Shown: positions 30,485 to 37,721 of the stretch, one piece after another
How the letters are laid out: the number at the start of each line of letters is the position of its first letter
Numbering within the stretch: the stretch's first letter is position 1
NCBI GenBank assembly: GCA_963801035.1
Contig: CAWDDF010000002.1
Span: 1 to 64,000 of the forward strand
Direction: 5' to 3'
From: JACCZX01 sp963801035
GTDB lineage: Bacteria; Pseudomonadota; Gammaproteobacteria; Burkholderiales; Burkholderiaceae_F
DNA length: 64,000 nucleotides
Position numbers and translations under genes: made by a program
The notes under the pieces: model-generated
The model's database searches: none
What the model saw: only the letters and a program-made list of their open reading frames with translations
What the model was told of the DNA's origin: nothing

Positions 30485-30510
30485 CGAGACCCTCCGTATC
30501 GCTCCGGCTT

Positions 30511-31506
30511 GTGCTGGAAGCCGGCAACGGCATAATCCGCGCTTCCGCGCTCAAGAAGGCAGTTGGGTTGGCCGCATACATCTTACGCAGACTGTGGCAG
30601 ATGGTCCCCACGCTGGCCGGGGTCATTCTGTTCGTATTCTTCCTGTTCAAGTTCTTTGGCGGCGACCCGGCGGAGATCCTTGGCGGCTTGCTCGCTACGC
30701 CCGAGCAGATCGAGGCCATCAGGCAACAGCTCGGCTTGAACGATCCGTGGTACGTCCAGCTGTGGATCTTCATCAAGTCCATCTTCACCTTCAACTGGGG
30801 CAATAGCTGGGCGACGGGCGAAGCGATCAGCAACATCTTTCGCACTCGGCTGCCGGCGACGTTGACCGTGATGATTCCGATCCTGATTCTCGATACCGTG
30901 CTCGGCATCATCGCCGCAATGGCCGTGGCATACGTGCGCGGTTCGGTCACCGATCGGGCGATCATGGTGATTACGACCGTGATGCTGTCGATCTCGTTCC
31001 TCGTCTACATCATCGTCGGTCAGTGGCTGTTCGGGTTTTACCTTGGATGGTTCCCGGTGCAGGGTTGGAGCGACAGCTTCTTTACGAATCTGACCTATTA
31101 CGCGGTGTTGCCTGTCAGCCTCGCAGTATTCGTTTCACTCGCGCCGCAGACGCGGCTGTATCGCAGCTTCTTCCTCGATGAGATCAACCAGGACTATGTG
31201 CGCACCGCCCGCGCCAAGGGCGTCGGTGAAAACCGCGTGTTGTTCACTCACGTGTTGCGCAACGCGATGATTCCAGTGCTGACCAATGTCGCGTTGCAAT
31301 TGCCGGGCGTGTTCATCGGTTCGTTCCTGATCGAAGTGTTTTTCTCGATTCCGGGGCTGGGGCGCGAAATCCTGTTGGCGGTTAACCGCAGCGATTACCC
31401 AGTGATTCAGGCCGTGACGATCTATCTTGCGGTGCTGACGATGCTGATCAATCTGACCGCCGACATTCTGTACAAAGTCGTCGACCCGAGGGTCGTACTC
31501 AAATGA
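30511..31506 (+). CDS. ABC transporter permease (DppB/OppB type)
   Basis: A 331-residue inner-membrane permease with about six membrane segments: MVPTLAGVILFVFFLFKFFG, IPILILDTVLGIIAAMAVAY, IMVITTVMLSISFLVYIIVG and others. The cytoplasmic EAA-loop, which contacts the ATPase, reads DYVRTARAKGVGENRVLFTH, and the end IPGLGREILLAVNRSDYPVI is typical of BPD_transp_1 permeases of the DppB class. GTG 30511 opens the frame, but TTG 30568 (LAAYILRRLWQ, with AAGAAGG eight bases upstream) is the more natural start and leaves about 80 bases for divergent promoters. It overlaps the next gene by four bases (ATGA). Confidence 0.9.
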   Translation: MLEAGNGIIRASALKKAVGLAAYILRRLWQMVPTLAGVILFVFFLFKFFGGDPAEILGGLLATPEQIEAIRQQLGLNDPWYVQLWIFIKSIFTFNWGNSWATGEAISNIFRTRLPATLTVMIPILILDTVLGIIAAMAVAYVRGSVTDRAIMVITTVMLSISFLVYIIVGQWLFGFYLGWFPVQGWSDSFFTNLTYYAVLPVSLAVFVSLAPQTRLYRSFFLDEINQDYVRTARAKGVGENRVLFTHVLRNAMIPVLTNVALQLPGVFIGSFLIEVFFSIPGLGREILLAVNRSDYPVIQAVTIYLAVLTMLINLTADILYKVVDPRVVLK

Positions 31507-32564
31507 TTCCCGCAGCAACGATCGAGTCGATTCGCGTTCCGCCGGAGCCCACGAGATCGCGTGGTGTTTGGGTAACGGCGTGGCGGCGACTGAAAAACGA
31601 TCGCGTCGGCGTCGTGTCGCTTGTGATTGTGGCTGCGTTCGCGCTGCTGGTGCTGCTTTCCTTTTTGGGCGTCGTTGCCGGCGACTGGCAGAAGGAAGTG
31701 GCAGTGCCCGATGCGCCTCCGACGTTTCTTGGTCCGCAAGCGGTGCAGACGGGTACTGATCCACTCGCCAGCGTTGTCGCGAAAGATGCCAAGCCGGTTG
31801 ACCTGACCGACATCGATCCGCTCGCGCCCAAGTATGACGAATGGAAAGCGCGAGCAGCAAAGATTCAAATTGCCGACCCGCCGCGCGCGGAGACGTTGAC
31901 TTTTGGTGCAGATCGGCTCGGGCGGAGCGTGCTCGACAAGGCCATCAAGGGCGCCGAAGTTTCAATTTTCGTTGGATTGTTCGCGGCACTGCTGGCGACC
32001 GTCATCGGAACGATTCTGGGTGCGCTATCAGGCTACATCGGCGGCAAGGTCGGAGACTTTCTCGAATGGGTCTACAACGTCTTCACGTCGATCCCCGACA
32101 TTCTGCTGATCTTTGCGTTCGCGGCGGTGCTCGGGCGCGGAATCACCACGGTTATTTTGATTCTCGGCCTGGTCGGATGGACGGGCATGTACCGGCTGGT
32201 GCGCGCGGAATACATCAAGCACCACAACCGCGAATACGTGCGGGCCGCGGAAGCCATCGGCACCAGCCATCTGTCTCGCATGTTCGTTCACATCCTGCCG
32301 AACGTCAGTCACGTGGTGCTGGTGCGAATGTCGTTGTACGTCGTTGGGTTCATCAAGGCCGAAGTAATTCTGTCTTTTCTTGGACTTGGCGTGCCGGTCG
32401 ATCAGGTGTCGTGGGGCACGATGCTGTCCGAGGCACAGGCCGAACTGGTGCTCGGACACTGGTGGCAGCTCGCGGCGGCGACGATTTTCATGGCGACGTT
32501 CGTCACCGCGTTTTCGCTGTTCACGGACGCATTGCGTGATGCGCTCGATCCGAAGCTGCGCTAG
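31503..32564 (+). CDS. ABC transporter permease (DppC/OppC type)
   Basis: A 353-residue permease, partner of the previous one. The first membrane segment (VVSLVIVAAFALLVLLSFLG) is followed by an unusually long periplasmic loop of about 90 residues (from DWQKEVAVPDAPPTFLGPQA to FGADRLGRSVLDKAIKGAEV), rich in Asp, Lys and Pro. Then come five segments with the EAA-loop NREYVRAAEAIGTSHLSRMF and SFLGLGVPVDQVSWGTML, diagnostic of DppC-like proteins. ATG 31503 overlaps the upstream stop. The next gene begins six bases after its stop. The long loop could contact several binding proteins, but that is speculation. Confidence 0.9.
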   Translation: MIPAATIESIRVPPEPTRSRGVWVTAWRRLKNDRVGVVSLVIVAAFALLVLLSFLGVVAGDWQKEVAVPDAPPTFLGPQAVQTGTDPLASVVAKDAKPVDLTDIDPLAPKYDEWKARAAKIQIADPPRAETLTFGADRLGRSVLDKAIKGAEVSIFVGLFAALLATVIGTILGALSGYIGGKVGDFLEWVYNVFTSIPDILLIFAFAAVLGRGITTVILILGLVGWTGMYRLVRAEYIKHHNREYVRAAEAIGTSHLSRMFVHILPNVSHVVLVRMSLYVVGFIKAEVILSFLGLGVPVDQVSWGTMLSEAQAELVLGHWWQLAAATIFMATFVTAFSLFTDALRDALDPKLR

Positions 32565-32569
32565 AAAAC

Positions 32570-34294
32570 ATGAGCAATCTCGTTTCAGTTCGCGATCTGC
32601 ACGTTTCCTTCCGGCTCGGCAAGCACAAGATCGCCGAAGCAGTGCGCGGCATCAGCTTCGATGTTCCCGAAAACTCGACGGTTGCGCTGGTCGGCGAATC
32701 CGGTTCCGGCAAGAGCGTTTCCGCGATGGCGATCGTGCAGCTGCTGCCGGAAAACGCGATTCTCGGACCGACCAGTCGTATCGAATTTGACGGACGCAAC
32801 GTGTTGACAGCGTCCGACAGCGAACTGCGTGCGATTCGCGGTAACGACATTTCGGTAGTGTTCCAAGAGCCAATGACGTCACTGAATCCGGTGTTTACCG
32901 TCGGCTGGCAAATTGCTGAAGTGTTGAAGCTGCATACCGATCTGACAGGCCGCGCGCTGAATGATCGGATCATTCAGTTGCTGAACGAAGTCGGCATTCC
33001 GGAGCCGAAAGCGCGCGTCGATGCATATCCGCACGAGCTCTCCGGCGGCCAGCAACAGCGGGTCATGATCGCGATGGCGATCGCGTGCGAGCCGAAGCTG
33101 TTGATAGCGGATGAGCCGACCACCGCACTCGACGTGACCGTGCAGCGGCAGATCCTCGAGTTGATCGCGCGGCTACAGACGAGTCACCGGATGAGCGTTC
33201 TGTTCATCAGCCACGACTTGGGCCTGGTCGGGGAAATTGCAGATCACGTCGTCGTGATGCGCGAGGGAACCGTCCGAGAATCCGGTCCGGTGGATCAAAT
33301 ATTCGGTGCTCCGCAGGATGCCTACACAAAGGCTTTGCTGCTGTGCCGGCCACGGCTCGACGTCAAGCCCAGGCGGCTACCCGTTATCGATGACTTCATG
33401 CGCAACAAGGATGCAACGCAAATCGTGCTGCAGTCACGGCAGTCTCGCCCGCAAGAAGGCACGCCGCTGGTCGAAGCAAAGGGGCTACGCAAGGAATACC
33501 GTTTAAAGACGGGCTTGTTCGAGCACAAGACAATCGAAGCCGTCAAGGAAGCGAGCTTCAACTTGTATCCCGGTCGCACGCTTGGCGTGGTTGGCGAGTC
33601 GGGTTCCGGCAAGACCACAGTCGGCATGATGTTGATGCGGCTGACACCGGCAACGAAGGGGCAAGTGTTTTACAACGGCGTGGATCTGCTGACGCTGTCC
33701 GACCGCCAGATGATGGAATACCGCCGCAAGATTCAGATCATCTTTCAGAACCCGTACGCCAGCTTGAATCCGCGCTTTACCGTCGGTCAGATATTGACCG
33801 AGCCAATGAAGATCCACGGCATCGGCGCGAGCGATCAGGAGCGTTTTTCGCTGGCCGTTGCACTTTCGCGCCGAGTCGGTCTCGCTGACGATAGCGTTCA
33901 CAAGTACCCGCACGAGTTTTCGGGCGGTCAGCGCCAGCGGATTGCGATAGCGCGCTGCCTGTCGATGAAGCCGGACGTTCTGATCTGCGACGAATCGGTT
34001 TCCGCGCTCGATGTTTCGGTGCAGGCGACCGTGTTGAACCTGCTGCTCGATCTGCAAGACGAGTTCGGCATGACGTATATCTTCATCAGTCACGATCTCG
34101 CGGTGGTCAAGTACATGGCCGACGATATGTTGGTCATGAACCAAGGCGCAATCGTCGAGCGCGGAGATGCCGATGCAATTTATGCCGCACCTCAAAACGA
34201 ATACACGCAGAAACTTCTGAACGCGATTCCGCGCGGATATACCGGACATAGCGGACAAGCGCTTCATTCAGAGCACGCGATTCGCGCCAGCTAG
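32570..34294 (+). CDS. ABC transporter dual ATP-binding protein (DppD-DppF fusion, GsiA/YejF-like)
   Basis: A 574-residue cytoplasmic ATPase with two complete nucleotide-binding domains. Domain 1: Walker A GESGSGKSVS, signature LSGGQQQRVMIAMAIA, Walker B LLIADEPTTALDVT, H-loop FISHDLGLV. A linker near residue 290 precedes domain 2: Walker A GESGSGKTTVG, signature FSGGQRQRIAIARCLS, Walker B VLICDESVSALDVS, H-loop FISHDLAVV. The Walker B Glu of domain 2 is present (CDES). Fusion of the D and F subunits is common in YejF/GsiA-type importers. Together with the two permeases it forms one complete translocator for five binding proteins. Intact. Confidence 0.94.
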   Translation: MSNLVSVRDLHVSFRLGKHKIAEAVRGISFDVPENSTVALVGESGSGKSVSAMAIVQLLPENAILGPTSRIEFDGRNVLTASDSELRAIRGNDISVVFQEPMTSLNPVFTVGWQIAEVLKLHTDLTGRALNDRIIQLLNEVGIPEPKARVDAYPHELSGGQQQRVMIAMAIACEPKLLIADEPTTALDVTVQRQILELIARLQTSHRMSVLFISHDLGLVGEIADHVVVMREGTVRESGPVDQIFGAPQDAYTKALLLCRPRLDVKPRRLPVIDDFMRNKDATQIVLQSRQSRPQEGTPLVEAKGLRKEYRLKTGLFEHKTIEAVKEASFNLYPGRTLGVVGESGSGKTTVGMMLMRLTPATKGQVFYNGVDLLTLSDRQMMEYRRKIQIIFQNPYASLNPRFTVGQILTEPMKIHGIGASDQERFSLAVALSRRVGLADDSVHKYPHEFSGGQRQRIAIARCLSMKPDVLICDESVSALDVSVQATVLNLLLDLQDEFGMTYIFISHDLAVVKYMADDMLVMNQGAIVERGDADAIYAAPQNEYTQKLLNAIPRGYTGHSGQALHSEHAIRAS

Positions 34295-34302
34295 CTCCGG
34301 GT

Positions 34303-34992
34303 ATGAGCGGCCGCAAGCTTGCCGACGCGCTCGGCCGCGTAATCGCACTGCGTGCCGAACTTGAGACGGATGCGCAGCACAAAAAGCGATGGGCTGCGCT
34401 TAAGCAATGGCAGATCGAGCGCCTGCGCAAAACCTACGCTGACTTGCTTGCGAGCCCTCGCTACAAAGAGGCGGCGGAGTTCTTTCTCGATGAGTTGTAC
34501 GGTGCGAAGGACGTCGATCGCCGCGACAGCGAGGCGCAGAAAGTAGCGCCAAAGCTCGCCAGGATGCTCCCATCCCGCGCGATCGACGCCTTGTTGCTTG
34601 CCATTCAGCTGGAAGAAATGGCGGAGCGGTTTGATATCGAAATGTCACGCAACATCGATCTGCCGATCACCGCGAAAAGTTATGCAGAAGCGTATCGAGC
34701 GACCGGTACCGAGGCGGAGCGAGTGCGTCAGATCGAGCTCGCCGACCAAATCGGTAAAGCATTGGAGAAGCTTGCGAAAGTCCCGATGCTTTCGACAATG
34801 CTGCACATGATGAAGGGGCCCGCTGCGATGTGGGGGCTTTCGCACCTGCATCACTTTCTGGACCGTGGGTTCGATGCATTCGTGGCGATGCGCGGCGCGC
34901 GCGAGTTCCTGGAAAAGACGAACCGGCGCGAACTCGCTATCAACGAACGCCTGTTCGCTGGCGACCCGGACCCATTTCGCCCGGTCGACTAA
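34303..34992 (+). CDS. FFLEELY-motif conserved protein
   Basis: A 229-residue helical protein without signal peptide. The central YKEAAEFFLDELYGAKDVDR carries the FFLEELY-type motif (FFLDELY here) after which this proteobacterial family is named. LARMLPSRAIDALLLAIQLE and MLSTMLHMMKGPAAMWGLSH follow. Its function is not established. It lies nine bases after the transporter ATPase gene, in the same direction, so it is co-transcribed with the importer here, though in other genomes I would not expect it to depend on a transporter. ATG 34303. Intact. Confidence 0.8.
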   Translation: MSGRKLADALGRVIALRAELETDAQHKKRWAALKQWQIERLRKTYADLLASPRYKEAAEFFLDELYGAKDVDRRDSEAQKVAPKLARMLPSRAIDALLLAIQLEEMAERFDIEMSRNIDLPITAKSYAEAYRATGTEAERVRQIELADQIGKALEKLAKVPMLSTMLHMMKGPAAMWGLSHLHHFLDRGFDAFVAMRGAREFLEKTNRRELAINERLFAGDPDPFRPVD

Positions 34993-35031
34993 TTCGATAC
35001 GCTTCCGGCGCTTCACTACCCGGGAGACGAT

Positions 35032-35448
35032 ATGGAATAAGAAATTCTTCATCGCATGGCTGGTGATTTTCATCGCGTGGATGGCGGGTGATTTCCTGGT
35101 GCACAGCGTGCTTCTGAAGGCTGACTACATGCAGCTCGCCAAACTCTATCGCTCGGAGGCCGAATCTCAGCAGTACTTTCCATGGATGCTGCTCGCTCAC
35201 GTATTAATGGCGGGTGCGTTCACATGGATCTACTCGTTTGGGAGGGAAGCCAAGCCGTGGGTCGCTCAGGGCGTCCGCTACGGAGTGGCGGTTGCGCTAC
35301 TGGCTGCCGTCCCGGGGTACTTGATCTATTACGCAGTACAGCCGCTTTCCGGCGATATGGTTGCCCAGCAGGTCATTTTCAGCAGTATTTTGATGGTCGT
35401 CCTGGGAATCATCGTCGCGTGGTTCTATCGAGAGCCGAGCGCACTTGA
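35032..35448 (+). CDS. Small four-helix membrane protein, unknown function (frame uncertain at both ends)
   Basis: The open frame contains NKKFFIAWLVIFIAWMAGDF, LVHSVLLKADYMQLAKLYRS, FPWMLLAHVLMAGAFTWIYS, YGVAVALLAAVPGYLIYYAV and VIFSSILMVVLGIIVAWFYR: four hydrophobic helices in about 130 residues. The only suitable ATG (35032, after GGGAGA) is one base out of frame, so an indel in ATGGAATAAGAAA probably hides the start. In the uninterrupted frame the end runs into the opposite RDD gene. A second indel near 35430 would give a stop at 35448, just before that gene. I do not recognise the family with confidence. Confidence 0.55.
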
Positions 35449-35456
35449 TTGCAACG

Positions 35457-35969
35457 TTATGGCACGCGCGCTACGCGCGTGCCAGTCCAGCGATCGTGCA
35501 GCAAGCGCCGTTGACGGTCAAATAACGCCGGCATCAGTAACACCGCAAACCCCACGGCCAGCATCACCAGTGACGAGGTGGTGCTGTAGTGAAACAAAGC
35601 GGCGAGTGCCAATCCTGGAACCCAGAGGTGCCATGCGAGGACGTATCGAGCTATCGCTCGAGCCGTTCGCGGCGGACGACCGTCAGCGTCGATAACTTTG
35701 ATGCGCCAAGCTTTCATGCCAAGAGTCTGACCGGCGCGAGTCCAGCAGATGATCAGGTAGATACCGACGCTGACGAACAGGACTGCTTGCAAACCCAGGC
35801 GCCGACCTGGCGACAGTGGATACGACCATTGCAGTGACGCAAGCATCGCGTAGCTGACAACGAAGGCAATGCCGGTCAGCAGTAACGCGTCATAGATCAT
35901 TGCGCCAAGGCGAATCTGCAGACTTGCGGCAGGCAAATCGGAAGCCGGGCGTTCGGGCTCTTTGGTCAC
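35457..35969 (-). CDS. RDD family membrane protein
   Basis: A 170-residue inner-membrane protein. The RDD hallmark is at LQIRLGAMIYDALLLTGIAF (the Arg and Asp positions at the start of helix 1) and TLGMKAWRIKVIDADGR, a highly conserved loop of the family (GQTLGMKxxxIKVV). Four hydrophobic helices are visible. RDD proteins have been linked to ion exchange, but most are uncharacterised. The last codons and stop lie on a perfect 10-base hairpin (35461-35483, GGCACGCGCG/CGCGCGTGCC) that may also act as a transcription end. The gene is last in the sigma-factor cluster. Confidence 0.88.
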   Translation of the reverse strand: MTKEPERPASDLPAASLQIRLGAMIYDALLLTGIAFVVSYAMLASLQWSYPLSPGRRLGLQAVLFVSVGIYLIICWTRAGQTLGMKAWRIKVIDADGRPPRTARAIARYVLAWHLWVPGLALAALFHYSTTSSLVMLAVGFAVLLMPALFDRQRRLLHDRWTGTRVARVP

Positions 35970-35992
35970 GCGCGAGTCTATCGAGCGCGCAG

Positions 35993-36511
35993 TTACTTTG
36001 TGTTCGGTGCTGGTGCGGGTGCAGTCTCGGGCGTGGGCGGCGATGGAGGGGTCTGTTTCTTGGCTGCCTGCTCTGTTAGTGCGCGTTTTTTTTCATCAGG
36101 CAGCGCCTGATAACGCTGCAACTTCTCCTGCCTTTGATCGGCAGGAAGCTCGTAAGCCTGACGAAAATTTTCGCGCGCAGTCGCTCGTTGCTCAGGTGTG
36201 AGCCGTGCGTACTCGCCCATGCGCTCGTGCATACGCTTTTGTGCGTCGGGTGTGAGTCGAGGATATCGGCCCGCCAATTCAAGCCATTTTTTCTTGCGAT
36301 CGGGTTCGAGCGTTTCCCACATGCCGGCCAATGGTGAAAGCGCCTCGCGTTGGGCTGAACTGAGCTCGTTCCAACTGGGCCGCGACGGCTGCGGAACGTC
36401 GGTTGCTTTGGCTGAGGATGCTGTTGTGGGAGGGGTTTGGGCAACGACCGCACCGGTGCTAGCCGTGACGATTGCGCCGACGAACAAGAAGAGTAAAGAC
36501 TTGACGTGCAA
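35993..36511 (-). CDS. DUF3106 domain secreted protein
   Basis: A periplasmic protein of about 170 residues. The signal peptide is KSLLFLFVGAIVTASTGAVV then AQ. The body is the DUF3106 repeat-like region: WNELSSAQREALSPLAGMWE, KKKWLELAGRYPRLTPDAQK, MHERMGEYARLTPEQRATAR and LPADQRQEKLQRYQALPDEK. These are helical hairpins around LTPEQR-type turns. It ends in a Pro/Ala-rich tail. The frame is open up to 36580, overlapping the DUF3619 gene; TTG 36511 gives the neatest signal peptide and GTG 36541 is the alternative. Function unknown. Its place after an ECF sigma factor and DUF3619 is conserved in Burkholderiales. Confidence 0.82.
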   Translation of the reverse strand: MHVKSLLFLFVGAIVTASTGAVVAQTPPTTASSAKATDVPQPSRPSWNELSSAQREALSPLAGMWETLEPDRKKKWLELAGRYPRLTPDAQKRMHERMGEYARLTPEQRATARENFRQAYELPADQRQEKLQRYQALPDEKKRALTEQAAKKQTPPSPPTPETAPAPAPNTK

Positions 36512-36521
36512 GAGGCGTCGC

Positions 36522-36932
36522 CTATAGATCTTCCGTTTCACCGCGTAGCAGTATGCCAAACCCTTTGTCGGCGTACGCACGGATCGGTGTTTCGTCCATC
36601 AGAACCGCGAAATCCATGGCTGCGAGATCCGAAATACGTTCTGGCGCTTGCGGCTGCTGCCATTGATAAATGGCAATGAAGCCGACGACCAGGGCGACTG
36701 CCGGCGCCGCTAGCCCCAATCCTCCAAACCAACCGAGGCGCGACCCCTCCGAGGAATGGCGGCCGGCAGCTTGCAGGGCCGGGCTCCAAGCCGGTGCAGT
36801 CGCCGGCTCGCGATGGCGCGTCAGCGCCGCCGCTCGAGCCTGTTCCAATCGATACGTCGTTTTGTGGTCGAGTTCACCCGCGGCTTCGTTAAGCGCCTGG
36901 CGGATCTGGTAGCCGAATTCTTTCTCGTTCAT
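36522..36932 (-). CDS. DUF3619 family membrane protein, probable partner of the ECF sigma factor
   Basis: A 136-residue protein. It begins MNEKEFGYQIRQALNEAAGE with a cytoplasmic helical part containing LDHKTTYRLEQARAAALTRH, followed by one membrane helix (GLAAPAVALVVGFIAIYQW) and a short periplasmic part. ATG 36932 overlaps the sigma-factor stop by four bases (ATGA), so translation is coupled. A small, one-helix protein co-translated with an ECF sigma factor has the layout of an anti-sigma factor, but DUF3619 is not proven to be one. No zinc-binding HxxxCxxC motif is visible. Confidence 0.82.
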   Translation of the reverse strand: MNEKEFGYQIRQALNEAAGELDHKTTYRLEQARAAALTRHREPATAPAWSPALQAAGRHSSEGSRLGWFGGLGLAAPAVALVVGFIAIYQWQQPQAPERISDLAAMDFAVLMDETPIRAYADKGFGILLRGETEDL

Positions 36933-37495
36933 AGCTGTATACCCCGTGCTTTTAAGGCCTTCGCCAGCGCGTGCGTAGCGCGCGAACAGTGGGTCTTGAC
37001 ACTGCCTTGCGAGCATCCCATAACCGCGGCGGTTTCCGCCACGTCCATGTCTTCCCAATAACGCATCAAAAATGCCTCTCGTTGACGAGTTGGCAAACGG
37101 GCGACTTCTTGTTCGATGATCGCAACAACCTGCGACCGCTCGACCTGGTCTTCGGCGCTTTCGGCGGCGGGCGACCCCGGGGCGGCCTCCAGCGTCTCTA
37201 GCGGGTCGACATTGTCGTCCTCATGGCCGGGCGATAAAGCCGAGAAAAGGGTCACCCAAGTCGATCGAACCTTTTGTCGGCGGAAAAAGTCGTAGGTCGC
37301 ATTTTGCAGGATGCGCGTGAAGAGAAGCGGCAGCTCGCCTGCCGGCCGGTCGCCGTATTTTTCCGCCAGCTTCATCATCGCGTCCTGCACGATGTCCAGC
37401 GCGGCATCGGAGTCGCGCACCGCATACTGCGCCTGCTTGAACGCTCGGCGCTCGACACCTGCTAGGAAATCGGAAAGCTCTTGCCGCGACGCCAC
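36929..37495 (-). CDS. RNA polymerase sigma factor, ECF subfamily
   Basis: A 188-residue sigma factor. Region 2 is FKQAQYAVRDSDAALDIVQD with AMMKLAEKYGD, which recognises -10 and core polymerase. Region 4 is LPTRQREAFLMRYWEDMDVA and ETAAVMGCSQGSVKTHCSRA, a helix-turn-helix for the -35 element. The linker is acidic (GHEDDNVDPLETLEAAPGSP). It starts at ATG 37495 and is followed by coupled DUF3619, DUF3106 and RDD genes, an order I know from many Burkholderiales. It is divergent from ilvB. The target regulon is unknown. Confidence 0.92.
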   Translation of the reverse strand: MASRQELSDFLAGVERRAFKQAQYAVRDSDAALDIVQDAMMKLAEKYGDRPAGELPLLFTRILQNATYDFFRRQKVRSTWVTLFSALSPGHEDDNVDPLETLEAAPGSPAAESAEDQVERSQVVAIIEQEVARLPTRQREAFLMRYWEDMDVAETAAVMGCSQGSVKTHCSRATHALAKALKARGIQL

Positions 37496-37516
37496 TATTC
37501 GGCCCTAGCGTCTGGG

Positions 37517-37545
37517 TTGATCGCCAAAATCGATTTGCACAATAT
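37517..37545 (+). promoter_or_regulatory. Predicted sigma-70 promoter of ilvBHC
   Basis: TTGATC and CAATAT are separated by exactly 17 bases. The start of transcription would be near 37552, leaving an untranslated leader of about 170 bases before ilvB. The leader holds three short CTTATC repeats (37590-37622) but no branched-chain-codon peptide. Confidence 0.45.
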
Positions 37546-37721
37546 GCTGCGCTCCCGTATCTTCTCGCGCTCTTGTACGAAAACAGCAAGATAGCTTATC
37601 GATTACAGCTTATCCGCTTATCGAGAGTAAGTAAGCGCAGAGCGCCCGCCGCACCGCCCGCCACAAGCGAGTATGGAACGGCAACCAATCAATTTCCTGT
37701 GGACTTTGAGAGGGTTCGAAA

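Noticed and set aside
37544..37594. 16-codon frame (MLRSRIFSRSCTKTAR) before ilvB as a leader peptide
   Set aside because: Only one Leu and one Ile, and its ATG lies inside the predicted -10 box, so it would not be transcribed.
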